A DNA stretch of 64,000 nucleotides from Pholis gunnellus (GCA_910591455.2 OU342826.1:11750356-11814355); one strand, 5' to 3'; shown: positions 49,111-62,175, counted from the stretch's first letter. The notes: generated by a model from the letters alone, not told the origin. Program-made: numbers and translations.

Positions 49111-49618
49111 CATCCTCAGTGGGCACGTAGATATTGAGGTAGAGGCAGTCCTCGCTCTGGTTCTGGATGTAACCCGCCGCCACGTCCAGATTGTCAGTGA
49201 ACCACACAGGCAGCATAATCTCTGGGAGCACGCCGTGGACATTCTGAGGGCACACGGGGGCAAACTGGGTGGCGTTGCGGATCTCCTGCCAGGATCCCGG
49301 GGCTTCGGGCGGCTGAAAGCGGCGGTCGCCGATGGGTGCCGTGGCGTAGGGGACGCCCAGGTACTGCTCTACGGGGCCCAAGATCTCGTTGTTCAAGTCC
49401 TTCTTGATGCCTCTGATCTTACCGTAGTTGGTGGTGACTAAGGGGTGTTTGGAAGGGTCCATTTTCTGGCTCGAGGCCAGGCTGAAGAGCACAATGAGGC
49501 CTAGCAAACCCATCAGGCACCAGTCCGTAAAGAGACTATGGGGGCGCGTTCTGGACAACAAAGCCTGCCGCCTTTGTTTACTTAGAGCAAGTGGAAGGGG
49601 GTACATGACTGGATCCAT
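49111..49618 (-). CDS. nlgn2: Neuroligin first coding exon (nlgn2-like), partial gene
   Basis: This exon encodes the N-terminus of a neuroligin, a postsynaptic type I membrane adhesion protein that binds presynaptic neurexins. It reads 169 codons plus one base from an ATG at 49618 with A at -3 and G at +4 (strong Kozak). It ends at a consensus GTGAGT donor (49110-49105), phase 1. Residues 33-50 are a hydrophobic signal-peptide core after an unusually long basic leader, with cleavage likely near residue 50. The cholinesterase-like domain starts near residue 60. Asn115 (NAT) and Asn153 (NQS) are glycosylation sequons, and Cys123 and Cys158 fit the first conserved disulfide. The segments PPEAPGSW, HGVLPEIMLPVWFTDNL and QNQSEDCLYLN match neuroligin-2 best. 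The VTTNYGKIRGIKK stretch also resembles neuroligin-1, so the paralog call is less certain than the family. The rest of the catalytic-like domain, stalk, membrane segment and PDZ ligand are not in the window. Confidence 0.85.
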
Positions 49619-49746
49619 GGTGTTCAGCCACCAGCTTTTAGTCTGTTCTGAAGCACTTCAGTCTTTTTGGGAGAGAATGTGGATTATAACCAACAGTCTG
49701 GAAGGTAAAGCATAAGAGGGGATTTAAAAACCAAAGCAGACAGACC

Positions 49747-49749
49747 CTG
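49747..49749 (-). other. Candidate splice acceptor in the nlgn2 5'UTR
   Basis: On the minus strand a pyrimidine-rich stretch ends in TTCTTTCAG at 49747, about 130 bases upstream of the neuroligin ATG. This would let an upstream non-coding exon splice to a 5'UTR/coding exon. A second, weaker AG (CCTTCCAG ending at 49698) lies nearer the ATG. Neuroligin genes commonly have non-coding first exons, so this is plausible, but it rests only on the motif. Confidence 0.3.
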
Positions 49750-51274
49750 AAAGAATAAAAGGAGTTTTTTTTGTGTAGGTTTGATCAAGGCCAGGAGCTC
49801 TGCGTGAAGGTGAGATGGAGGGCGAAGCAGTCGCTGGGGGAAAGAAGGGTCGTTGGGGTGCCGGAGAAGGAGGCCGGACCTCGGTGCGGGTGCCAGGTCA
49901 GTGTTGGTTCTGAGCAACAAGGATCCGAAACGCTTCCCCAGTCATGGTTCTGTTGCGTTCCATCCCTATTGGTCCTCTATTATCCAGATCATTTGATCGA
50001 TGTGTTTTTTAACAGCCACAGAATTCTGCAGGGTGAGGCAGAGAAGGGGAGGAGGAGGGAGATTTAAAGGATAGTGATACACAGAGAGAAAAACAGAGAG
50101 ACAGAGGGTGGCAGGGGGGGGGGGGGGGGGGGGGTGGAGAGAAAGATAAGAGAGATTATAGTTTATCTGAAGCAGAAATATATTCCATTAAAAGTTGTCA
50201 GTGCAACATTCGCCCTTCAACTGTTGCCAAGTGAAAAACATTTCCTGAAACGAAAGCAGTGGAAATGAAACGACAGACAGCATTGTTGAGATCAAGTCAG
50301 AAAGACTCAACGTGATCAACGTGTTTCACTTCACATGGTTACAAACTGAATTCTCCAGCATGTAATACTCGTGATCTGTTGTCCGGTTTTTGCAATGTCA
50401 TCTAACCCGCCAACAACAGACGAGTCCACTCTGTCCTGGTCTGACCTGCATGAAGACACCAACCCTCTCCTGGAGAACTGTGTGTGACCCTCCAGCGTAC
50501 CCCAAACACATCCTGCAGCTGATGTAGACTCCACGACACCAAGTCTTCCTCTAACAACACTGCTACTGGTGCCTCAATTTAGCCTCAGTTTAGAAAGCTA
50601 TTGTATAGGGAAATTACTTTAGTAATTGAGTATTACATTGATTAATCAATTGGATAAAATACCATTTTGCTTTATTAAGGAGGAATAATTAATACACAAA
50701 AGAGATATCTCATATTTCTTCTTAAACTGCATACAAAAGTATTGTCTGTCAAAACTAAATACGTATACTCTTCAAGGCTCCAGCCCGACTTTTATCACCA
50801 TCGTCCCGGAAACAACTCGAAAAATGATTTCAACCGTCCTGAAGTCAGTGTAAGCTGTCAACATTTCTAAACGGTATCTTGGTTTGTTAGTGTCATCTAT
50901 AGGGGTTATTTGCATACAAACACCATTCATATTATTGGGGAAATAAATGATTGAATTTTGTATTAAATATTTGCTTTGATTAAAAAAATCTTGGCATTAG
51001 CAGTTTTAATTCTGTATTATTTATTAGCTGCTTAGTTTTTATTGCTGTGGAAACATCTCCTTCAACCAACTGTATTTATTCAAGTCTTTCACCAAAAAAT
51101 ACATTTTACAAGATAACATTTGAACACATCATGATAGCGTTATAATTCACCTTCTCCCAATACTCATTTTTACCGAACAGAGCTTGAACACATCATATTA
51201 TAACTCAACGGAACCTCCGTTTAACATTCGCTGCTCAGTTATTTCGTCAAGCGGGACTGTCCACCAGCTATTAG

Positions 51275-51310
51275 CTGCTAACAGCTAACAGCTAACAGCT
51301 AACAGCTAAC
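51275..51310 (+). repeat. Short 7-bp tandem repeat (GCTAACA)n
   Basis: About five copies of GCTAACA; no function suggested. Confidence 0.9.
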
Positions 51311-52423
51311 GTCAACGCTCCTCTCCTTGCATCCTTGATTTTTAGTCATGGAGCGACTTCAGTTCCTCGAGGAATCCTCTCAGCCCGAGTACAGTAGACT
51401 GCGTGGGCGAGGAGTAGAGGCTTGGGATTAGGGTGAGCCTTTCACTGCCCAGTTAGGTCAAGGGTCAACAATGTGCGCCTGTAAGCAGCTTATAACAGCC
51501 CGGGCATTTTTGGGCTACATGGAGAGCACAAAGACACACACACATGCACGCAGTAAGCCTTAATTGACCCACACATGAATAAGTTCCCACACACTGTACA
51601 CTCATCCATGTAATCTACTGCGGAAATGTGCAAATCCTCATGTAACTGACCCAGTCCGAAACACACGAGGCATGGGGGAGATTACCGCGTCATAGCATTG
51701 TTGGGTGGTGTTATGTAACGGTAGGAGGCCAACACCCTATAGCAGTAATGAAGACTGTGCAGGGAAAGCAGAGAATCTCTTTTATGTTCCCGTGGACGCT
51801 CTATTTCCATCTTTTTTACAATTCACCATTACCTCTTTCACGCTTCTCCCTTTGCTTTATCGCCATGCCTTAATTGTCCCATTAACCAAGTCATCATTAA
51901 CCGTATTATTGGATCGCCTGCACCCACTGGAGCGCCTCTGTGTTTTTGTTGTCTTCCCCCCCCCCCCCTCCCTCTCCCACTGCCAATAAAGCCGTTTGAA
52001 TTTGAAAGTATGGGAGTTAAGTGTCCTGAGGCAAGACGGCAGATAATGAGAGTGTATAGGCTGATGAGCAGGCGAGCAGTCTCACTCTCACAGACACACA
52101 AATAAGGAAGCTCCTTCGTGTAATAATAAAGTTTCTTGTGTACAACAAGCTCTTTGAGCGGTAATTGCAAGCGAGTCCGTAGCCGTCTGTAATTGTTCAT
52201 TGTCTTCTTTTGGTACAGTGCGTTCCACCTAAATATATTGGCGGCTGCCTTTGTTCCTCTCATTGTGGACTTCTCTGTTCCACCCACGCGCCCATGTGTG
52301 TGTGTGTGTGTCTGGGAGCGTATACTCTCTTGCAGAGAAGCGGGCAGCCCGACGCGAGCTCTAATTAAACCATAGAGAGTCTAGAGGCCGGCCCGCTGCG
52401 CAGTGCGCGCAGGGACGACCCCT

Positions 52424-52460
<37 letters not shown>

Positions 52461-52842
52461 TCCAACAATTTACCATTACGCTTTCATCCTTCCAGAAGAC
52501 ATAAAAGGGAATGGGAGATGGAAAAGAGAGCGATAATGAGAGAAGTGAGAATGTAGATGGAGAGGAAACAGGTCCTGGTGTTAATGAAAAGCCTCTCTCC
52601 GGTCAGCAGAGACTCTTCGGAGTGCTCGAGCGAAAAGCCCCATGAGGTGCTGCTTCACTGACCCTGGAGTCTCTCAGAGAAGCGGCCGTCTAAAAGACAC
52701 ACATCCAAGGGCCCGAGGAGGGGGGGCCGACTGGGCTCCTCTTGCCCGCAACGAGCCAGAATACTTGGTTCAATTCCAAGGTCCTGGCAGGCTGTTAGTG
52801 TCCCTGGAGGGACCTCCGGAATTTCGGGGTGCATCTGAGTGT

Positions 52843-52916
52843 TTAATTGCTAATTGGCTCAATTAGGAGGCCTAATTGGTCCGGCTTTGCTGTGAGCAGC
52901 GGGAGAGCTTAAGTGA
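52843..52916. promoter_or_regulatory. Homeodomain-site cluster, candidate enhancer
   Basis: Four TAATT cores lie within about 35 bp (TTTAATTG, CTAATTGG, CAATTAGG, CTAATTGG), followed at 52906 by CTTAAGTGATTGAT, an NKX2-like and PBX-like pair. The stretch is unique sequence in a repeat-rich region, upstream of the neuroligin exon. Confidence 0.35.
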
Positions 52917-55900
52917 TTGATGAAGCAGAGAGGGGGAGACTGGTGGGAGGAGAGCCGAGCATGGACACGGAGCCATAAAAAAGAGGTAGAGGACGCAGAC
53001 TTAAAGGAACAGGTTCTCCCCAACACACTGTGTATCCCACAGGTACACACGGATGCACACTCACCCGTGATTCATCTCATCAACCCCCCCGAGAGAAAGC
53101 GAGAAGGAGGGGGACCGCACAGGCCTTTCCAGTATAAACCTCCCATCTTTCTCTCGCTCACTTGGTATTACTCATCTCAATGTGTTCCACAGGAAAAACC
53201 TCTGGAGAACAACGCAAACACAAAGGATGCTATTGTCGTCTCTTGACCAGCCCGTTCACTTGCCGGCTGTGTATTTCAACAGGGCCGCCGTGTCTGGCGC
53301 TGCATCATTGAGGATGAGCAAAGAAATATGCAAAACAATGGGTTTCCACGACTCAACATTATTCAAATTGGGTACAAAGTGGGCCTTTTCGTGTTTGGCA
53401 TCGTTCTTCGGGACTTGGAAACTATTTATGGTCACAGCGCTCAGACCTGCGACTTCTTCTTGCTCTCATAGACCGCTGTGCTGTCTGGGGCCAGACCCAG
53501 CCTGAACCAGACCCACAAATCTGTAATGCAATTTAGTTGCTTCATTTGTTGACCTGAAAGGTCTCTATGCGGCCATTGTCTTCATATTGGGCCCACAGCT
53601 AGGCTTTAAAAAGGGGACCATTTCTCAGTACCGTCGACATCCCCTCCGCTGCAAAACAAAACAAAAAACAATGTTGTGAAGAAGAGTTAAACGTCGACAG
53701 TGAATGCTGAGCATATGAGACGGAGTGGACAGCTAAATACTTCTCACGAAGGTGGAGAAGAAAGCAGAATGACTGATCCGTCAGGAATCCGTTGAGGAGT
53801 ACAACATCAAACAGCATTTTTACAGCATCTACACTAAAAGGTAAAATAAAGCAGCTTCATGTCTGGCATCTGTCTGAATAATTCTTTTTTTTTTCTTTTG
53901 CTTTGGATATGCTGAAGAGAATAGTTTGACATTTTGAGGAATCTCTTATCCACCTTCTTGCAGAGAGTTAGCAGGGCGCCAGTGTTAAGCAACCGAAAAT
54001 CTGTCAAGTGCAACTCAACCTTTTCATTGACAGATGTTGGGGTGCCTGTTACACCTGTACCCGGTCCTGAACGGCCCCAGCATCAGCGGAGATGCACCAC
54101 CTGTCTCCCCTGGCCCTGGTAAGAAGCCCCGGCAGCCTACCTCATGCAAAAGTGAACAAGCACATTCCACAAAACTATTTCTTTGAGTAAAGGAACACGA
54201 AGCACACTGGTACTCAATTAACTCTGCCTTTGACAGACCGTTAAGGTAATTATGCAGGGTTATATGTATTTGACACAGTTTGGAAGAAGTGAATCCACTG
54301 TGGGCTAGTGTCACAACAAACAGGTCAGCGAACCTATTACAGGGATATCAGTGAAACTAGCAGAGCGAGTAAAACCTGAATACAGAGGAAGTCGCATCGA
54401 TCAGGAGGCACCGCGAGGAGGTGTGTCGAGGCTTTGCCATGTTTTCAATGAACTTATTGAATGAACTGATTTTTTTTTTAAATGTTGCAGTAATAAAACC
54501 CAACGCAAGACCACAAGACTGCGACTTGGAGGATGTCATTATAAATAGACGGCTGCATGATTAGATAATAGATCATTAGATTGCTGGTGCCTTTCTCTTG
54601 TGTTTCTCCCTCATTACTTACAACAGGCCTCAACAGAGATCAGATTCCACAAGTCGTTACTCGTCCTTTATTCCGCGGATGTTATTGCCATGAGGGGGGG
54701 GGGGGGGGTTCACTGCTCACATGAAGACAAGAATTACATAAAGTGCTCATGATTGTTTTCAACAGCAAGCCCACTTTGTTATCTTTAATTGCTGCTAGGA
54801 GCCACTTTCATGCGCCGTGACAGAGGCTTCCTATAATTAACCTGCCGGTAATCTTCCATGTGAAGGTCACGTCTCTGCTCATGGTGACGGCACTGTGGTC
54901 AGCGGCCGGGATTGAAATTGCACCTAATTTGAGAGGAAATAAGGGGTTCTAAAGCCCGGGTGTGCGTGTGGATTAGATGAGGTTGTGTAATGGAGTCATG
55001 TGCGCATCAAAATGGAAAGCCTTCTGGTATTCTACGATAATCCTGTACGTTTTAAATCTCGCTCTTCTGCTTGACTTTACCGCAAAGTACAAGAGAAAGC
55101 TAATTTCTCAACTGTTAAATGTTGCCTTTGCCAAACGAGACCAATGCTTAAAAGACCTGATCGGCATAACCAGAGGGAGATCGGACCCCATCCAAAATGT
55201 GGTGGACCTGTTCCAATCCAAAACAGACCCATGACAAACCTACCAAAAGGGGAACGCAAAAGTCCGAACCAGTCATATACCCAAAGAAAATGTGACCGTA
55301 ACCTTGAAAGAACACATTTTTCTCTTGCAATTATTACCACTTGTTCTGAGTCCACTCAGGTAGAGTAGAACCCTACCTGGACCCAGTTGCAGTGAACATT
55401 TAGACTCACGTCCTTGCACTACCCTCACAGATTGGGTACCAGGAGGACCCGTGAAGCCCGATACCACACAATCAAAAACATTACTTGGCCTTTGTGCTAC
55501 TTTCGGCCGCTATGGTAAGAACACATCACGCTGTCCTCTTCTCCGTTGCAATGGTTTTCTCTCAGCTGCTCGTTTGTCTTCACAAATTCACCGCGGCTCT
55601 TTAGCTAAAAAGTTTCCCCAGCTTTTCCTCCAGCGGACAAATCAGCCCGGGGATCACTGTCTCAGAATGGAATCCATCACCACTCTGCCACATAGCTTAC
55701 TGGGCACAATCTAAATCCCACCAAAACCAATTCCACCCAATTTTACTCCAATACAGCCGCCGAACCACCCGCTAAGACCTCCCCTGTAATTGCTTGCCAC
55801 CTCTCCCTCCGTCTTGCGAGCCGGTCTGTCAGTGCCGGTTCAACTTAATGATAGATAATAAGCGGACTTTGCCAGGCTGGCGGTGCCGGCCGACAGACTG

Positions 55901-58214
55901 GAATTCAGCGTGTCGAAAGGCTGCCGGGATGAACGAGGTCAGAAAGGTGCTGCCTTAAAAGGATCTCGGGGGGTCTGCGGGAAGAAAACAGATGACGACA
56001 AATCAAAGCAGTCACACACACACTGTATATATAAAGTGCCTGCATCGCGTGGATCTACGCAGGTGGACGTACAACGAGCGAGAACGTACCCAGCAGCGAG
56101 CTTACCGTGCAGCCAAGCGCGAACACACACACACACACACACGCGCGCCCACGCACACGAATACTTTACGCTCATTATCACCTCAAGGCTTCCAAGGTCT
56201 GACAGTATCTGATTGGGCACAGCTCATTTGTTTCCACAGTGGCTAAGTAATACATCAAGGCTGAGACATGAACATTTGACACTCGAGCGTCAATGTGTCC
56301 CCGTGACTGTGAGCATATTTATCCACACAAACGCACACATTTGTCTGCTTGTAAATGTGAATGCTTGGAGTTTCTGTGTGTATCCACGATGCCCGTGTGT
56401 GTGTGTGTGTGTGTGTGTGTGAGTTAGATGTGTTGATCGCAAAGTCATTTTTGAGGACACGGTAGAGTGGAAGCTGAGTGGTTGAACAGAAAAGGGCCTT
56501 TTCATCTCTGCAGATGCCACGTTAATGCCAGTAGATGGGGCGGACACAAGTGTGTGTGTGTGTGTGTGTGTTCTTGTATGTTTGCCATCCTGCTGACAGC
56601 CTGAGTGCGGGCTGCGAATAGAAAAGAGCCGGCGGCCAGGTCAGTCCTCACTCTGGCTCCTGTCAGTGCCATAATCTTTATAATTTTTCATCCGTCCATC
56701 TCGGTCTCTCGGTGCGGGGAAGAAGGAATCAGAGTTCAGCACATATAGCTGGAGGGGGGGGGGGGGGGGGGGGGGGGGACGTATGTTAAGAGCGTGGAGG
56801 AATGTAAATCAACTAACACCCAGCTCTTCAGAAAAACAACACTAACAGTGAGCTGAAGTCAGGGGAAAGTTTTCGGCCATGTGACATATTATCATCCCTC
56901 CGAATTCTGAGGCGGCTCACCGTCACCCTATGATGTCATACATAATGTATTAGCTTCAATGGCTCGAATACAAATGTCAAGCAACATTCTTCATCTTTAC
57001 TAACTGATTAACGTGCTGCACTCTCTTGCAACAGCGCCACTTCAATGACTTTTTAAGTAAGGCACATTAGATAGTTTTTAATTGTGCAGTCCACAGTCTG
57101 ACAATGAAGGCTGAAGGGAGCTCTCTGTGTGTGAATGTCTTAAAGCGGTTCCACTATTGTACAACGTTCACAGGACGGACGTGAAGCTTTAACTGGCATT
57201 ACTCCTCCGGATGTTCTAGTGAAGGATTTTCATAAATAATACAATTCTAAAATTCCGTTTGTTGTCGACTCAGATGACACAGCAGCAATAGTTTGGGTGA
57301 TTTTCTGGTGAAGAGATAGGCATCTATTAAAAGACTCACCACATACAACACTGTCATGCTCACAGTGGGTAGTGTTCTCATGAAGTATGAAAAACAATGC
57401 AGCAGAACCAGAGATATCCTCTTTTTATTCCGTGCATTCTCACTCCTTGTCAAAAGGCTGTTGCGTACATTACCCACAATGCAGCTCGACCGTGACGGTT
57501 CGATCGGAACTCGGGCGTGTTGTGCTGCCGTCAGATTACGCAACCTGGAGCGGCTCGCGTCAAGCAAGAGTGAACGGCTGTGTGAAATGTGTGTGTTTCC
57601 TTTCACAACTGGGCAACGTTCTGTTTTCATGACATCTACTACATGCGACCCGTCGTTTTAAAGCCAGACTATATTTCAACACGGGACATATGTTTGGGGC
57701 AAACGGGGTTATGAACTTTAACTGTACATGCACGATATGGTGTCAGTGCAGTGAAGGCAGTTCGACGTCAGATGAGTCTTCACGCACAAATATTTCACAG
57801 GCACAACATACGTAAGCTGTTACAACATGTCTGTAAACATCACCAAAGCTTTTCTGCCGTATTGAGGAGATCCAATCGAAATGTGCCTTTTCTATCCTTA
57901 TACACTGCAGTGCACTGTCCCCCCCCCTCCCTTCCTGGACTCTATCCCTGCGTTAGGGAGACTAGACCGGGCCGATAGACTGCCGGCTGCAATACAGACA
58001 CGATGGGAGGATGCAGAGACAGAGGGAGGGCTGGGCGGAGGAGGAGGAGGAGGAGAGTGTAGGAGCTGTCAGTGAACGTGTTGACAACACAGAGATGTAC
58101 ACACACATGAGCGGGAAGTGTGTGTGTGTGTGCGTGTGTGTGTGGAGTACGGAGGGGGCGTGGGGGTTGCGGTCCACTGGAGCGCAAAATTGGAAACAAT
58201 GTGTCGGCAACAGT
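52917..58214. other. Non-coding, upstream side
   Basis: Contains G15 (54694), a unique block 54770-54950 with a TGAAGGTCACG nuclear-receptor-type half site, CA (56125-56142), GT (56395-56421, 56550-56571), G25 (56754) and GT (58114-58142). The 55160-55460 stretch differs in style from its surroundings and may be an old repeat. No exon was recognised. Confidence 0.45.
56754..56778 (+). repeat. poly(dG) tract, 25 bp
   Basis: Uninterrupted G25. Similar tracts in this half: 50114-50134, 54694-54708, 60567-60581, 61950-61963 and 62471-62490 (G), 58670-58686 and 59758-59773 (C). Confidence 0.9.
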
Positions 58215-58370
58215 TAAAAGCAAATATTTACAGGGCTTTAATTTGCATGGGGGAGCTGTGAGTTTCCGGTGCGGGTCAGCGCGCCTACGGCAGAGCTGAG
58301 GAACACGGAGGGGGCCATGGGTGGTAATTAGACAGACAGTGGTAGATTAATCACAGGCTGACAGCGCAGG
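58215..58370. promoter_or_regulatory. POU/homeodomain motif block, candidate enhancer
   Basis: It contains a perfect octamer ATTTGCAT (58241-58248), GGTAATTAGA (58323-58332) and AGATTAATCAC (58343-58353) in unique, moderately GC-rich sequence. The density and spacing resemble vertebrate conserved non-coding elements, but conservation cannot be tested here. Confidence 0.35.
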
Positions 58371-58761
58371 CTCGCGCACACAGACACATTCGCGAGCCGT
58401 ACGCAGCCCCCATCATTTAGTCTGGCAAAACACTCGTTTTTTCCCTCGCACCCAAAGGGGATGAGTGTATCCAGCGTCGGCGGGCATTCCTTATTCTCTC
58501 TCATTCTGCCGCTTCTTCTTCAAAGGCACACCCGGACAGACTGCCCTGCCGTCATGCTCTGATTACCTGCCTCTTCCTCCGTCTCCTCTATAAATCACTG
58601 GCTCTAAATTCACCCCCCCTCCCCCAACCCCTTCCTCCCCTCGCTTAAAGACAGCTCCTGAGCCGCTCACCCCCCCCCCCCCCCCCAACCCTCCCACCCA
58701 CCCGCAGATCCTCTAGAGAGGGCGTCCAGGACAGCGTGGTCCTGTCCCCGGGAAACGTCAG

Positions 58762-58799
<38 letters not shown>

Positions 58800-60900
58800 C
58801 ATAAATATCTTGCCGTCTTCTAAGTGGTTCTGACCTTGGATCAGAGTATAGGTTGTACTCTGGGGGCGACAGAAGCAGAGTTTGACAACTTTTCAGAGTT
58901 TCTTACAGTGGTAAATTGGGTTGATATCTCTTTTAAAGGTCTTGCCTTTGTGATCAAAAAACAGCTTTACCTTTCGTTTTTTTAACAGAAAGGGGCTGCG
59001 CTTCTTTTATAATGATAAGTCCAACGAATACTGAACAGGTTTTCATAAATACACCACTGTTAAAGTTGTTGGGACCATTAGGGCGGTTGGTTTGCAATGG
59101 CTGCTGCAACACAGATTCAAAGGCTCTTCTCTAACCTCATTGGCAATCTTTTACAGGACTGTGGTCAGTGAAGGCCTCGTCTGCTAACTACCAATAATGC
59201 GACCTTAAATGGGGGTAAAGGGAGGGTCACTTTTTAAACTGGGTGAGTGGGAACGCACCAACGCACCAACGGTGAGGAGTCGGCCCGAGGCAACATGGGG
59301 CCACGGTTTCACAAAATGGCTCCGCTGTGTCGGAGAGACGGGGTGAATGGGGTGTAATTGAGCAAAATGAATGGCGCTGAAGGGAAACGCACAGCGAGCC
59401 ACGGCGGCAGAACGGAGGGCACACGAGGACAGAATGTTCCCCCCAAGCCAGGCTAAAGTAAAGCTGATGAATGTCAGCTGTAGCTTACGGCTGCTCACTT
59501 GCCAAGCAGAGAGGCACTTGGACTTTGTTTACAGTTAGACGGAGATTTGTGACCTGGGACAGATAAAAGCTTTCCCATTAAAATATTGACTTCGAGGATT
59601 AGGAACGTAACAGAAGTCGCGCAAAGTGACAGAAAATCTGCAATTTTTCCAACCGAGATGCCATCCAGGCTCTAGAGTAAAGAGATATTAAGACATCAGC
59701 AGATAAATACAGCGTTTCATCTGAATTTGTAGATTACAATACAACGAATGCGGAGGACCCCCCCCCCCCCCCCACACACACACACACACAAGCTGTTTCT
59801 GCTGCTCTACAAGTGAATGAGAGACTCAGGAAACGGCTTTCAGAGCGTTAAAAGAGCAGCAAACAACTACGTGCTATGTAAAGATATAAAAGAAAGATTC
59901 AAACTTTTAAACACTTGTTTACTAGTATATTACATTCATTAATGGATAAGACTGGATCCATTAAGACTTTTAGTATCAGTGAGTATATTGAGCCAGGAGG
60001 GCAAGATTTCTTTAAATATTAATATCGCTCTTCTCCATTCGTCTAGAAACACTTAAACGCCACAACAAACATGTAACGAGTCCCCTGACTTCATTCAGAC
60101 CTGAGCAGCTGGATTTATAATTCTATGGGGAGATCGAGGAGCTTCCAAAAGGTATGAAGTGTGTCGAATCTGAGAATATCTCGAATACTTTCATTTGAAT
60201 GAAATGCAGCCGGGAGAGTCTTAAGGTTTGAATGGCTCATTCAGTGTGGACATCGTATAGCTTCAGCGTGGAATAAGAACATTTTAACAACCTAAAAATG
60301 AAATCTTATATCTGTGGGATTACAGTGCAGACCCAGGGTGAGTGGGCGGGTCTTCAGAGTTGAGTTCCTGTCGTTACAGGAATGTCTACGCGGCGGAGAC
60401 TGTTCGAGGTTCATGGTGAGGACACGGAGTTTGTAATGAAAGCAGGATAGCACGGGGCCAGCCGAGGACGTGACGCTGAGGGATGAAGTCGTATGACTGG
60501 TTATGACCGGCTATGAACCTTGAGCGAGAGATGAAGATGAACGCCACAGAGAGTGATGGAGAGAGAGGGGGGGGGGGGGGGTTGTCCCTGACAGATGGCC
60601 AGCGAGACACAGGAGAGCAGCTGATGTGTACGATCGTCTGCTCCCCAAACAAGAGGACACGTCATCAGTCGCTGCCTCCCGCTCTACCTGTTGTCCTCCT
60701 TCCTCTCTCCACCCGGTCTATTTTTGGTCCTCAATTAGTTGAACTCCATCCTTCAAAAAAACCAAGGAGAGGATGAGGGATGGATATCAAAGGAAAAGGG
60801 CATTTCTAATCAGCATTATTAATATCAAGCTGCAGCAGCTAAACACTCTTCCTCTCTCTCTCTCTCTTTTTCCTTTTCCTCTCCTCCTCGCCTCCGTCGG

Positions 60901-60985
60901 CTATTAGCATGAGTGATGAATATTCATCCGGTGCTTTAATCTATAGCTGAGCTCATCTCGATGGGCCGTGTTTGTTTTTACAACC
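60901..60985. promoter_or_regulatory. POU palindrome plus forkhead site, candidate enhancer
   Basis: ATGAATATTCAT (60916-60927) is a perfect 12-bp palindrome of the type bound by POU dimers. TGTTTGTTTTTAC (60969-60981) fits a forkhead site. The region lies between simple-repeat tracts. Confidence 0.35.
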
Positions 60986-61715
60986 GGGGCAGAGCTGTAG
61001 GAGGAAGACGTGCTCATAAATACACTGTACATGATCAGCACCATAATATACTGGGAGGTGCCTACTTGTTGTTGTTTTTTTTCCTCACAGGATATGCCGT
61101 GCATGATGATGTTTCAGACAAGAGCGGGATCCTCATCTCTACTCCTCGACGGCTGAAACGACAGCCGTCGCTTGCGGATGTTATCAGCTGTAGCTAGCGA
61201 GCTAATTAGGCGTCGGCTTCTTTAAAAAAAAAACGCTGTGTCCGTTTTACACACACCGTGAAACGGGTCTCAACTATGTGCACTTGATGGCTGCACACAT
61301 CATGGTGCTGAAAGACTGAGGAGACAGCCACATTCCTGTGTGTGTGTGTGTGTGTGTGTGCAACCGGTGATGTAAATATTGAACATAGAGGTCTGAATGA
61401 GGTCTGCTGGTTTTCTCTTGAGCTACTGCGAGGTGTGCTGGCGAAATGTGCCCCTGTACTAAAGTTCCACCCTCTTCCTGCTTCTTACTTCCACACTGTC
61501 CTCTGCTGTTTCCCTCTTTCTCACTCTGCTATTCCATCTCAGACAGTTTGTCTTTTCCCTCCTCGCCATCTTCGCCATTCTGCCCTTCCCCCTTTTGATC
61601 CCTCCTCCTCTGCTGCTACTGTACTTCAATGTGTGTGTGTGTGTGTGTGTGTTAGTCTGAGGTGTGTTTCAGGTGTCACAGCAGTGGGGTGCTGCACAGT
61701 GGGAAATTGAACGCT

Positions 61716-61720
<5 letters not shown>

Positions 61721-61804
<84 letters not shown>
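61721..61804 (+). repeat. (CT)42 microsatellite
   Basis: 84 bp of uninterrupted CT, a homopurine/homopyrimidine tract capable of triplex (H-DNA) formation. Confidence 0.98.
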
Positions 61805-61808
<4 letters not shown>

Positions 61809-62001
61809 GCATCTGAATCCGGAGTCTTTGCCCATCGGCTCCCGAGGAAATAATGAGGTGCAAGCGGAGAGTGGCGCTGAACAGAGACTGAAGACCGGCT
61901 GAGGAGTGAGAAGGAGGAGGCCTGAGAGACTTGTTCCACTTAGTGTTGTGGGGGGGGGGGGGGCACACTCAATCCTTGGTGGCATGTTGTGGCCAGGGGT
62001 G

Positions 62002-62004
<3 letters not shown>

Positions 62005-62044
<40 letters not shown>

Positions 62045-62175
62045 ATGTCAGCGTATATGTTCCTGTTTCCTTGTCGTTGTTTCTCAGCCCCTTGTGTTGC
62101 TCCCACCTCTGGGATCCATGATGCACTGTTCCTGTGAACCAACTGGAGCAATTACAAGAGAAGTGTTTCTGTGCA

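Larger units (their letters stand above)
49619..52842. other. nlgn2 5' side: 5'UTR/upstream sequence
   Basis: The first 130 bases are probable 5'UTR. G21 at 50114-50134 and (GCTAACA)n at 51275. A sequence near 51958-52006 (C11, then GCCAATAAAGCCGTTTGAAT) resembles a non-LTR retrotransposon tail. CA tract at 52428-52457. No promoter was identified with confidence. Confidence 0.45.

Noticed and set aside
51958..52010. LINE 3' tail
   Set aside because: AATAAAG plus TTTGAATTTGAA is suggestive, but there is no upstream reverse-transcriptase remnant, so it is not called as a feature.
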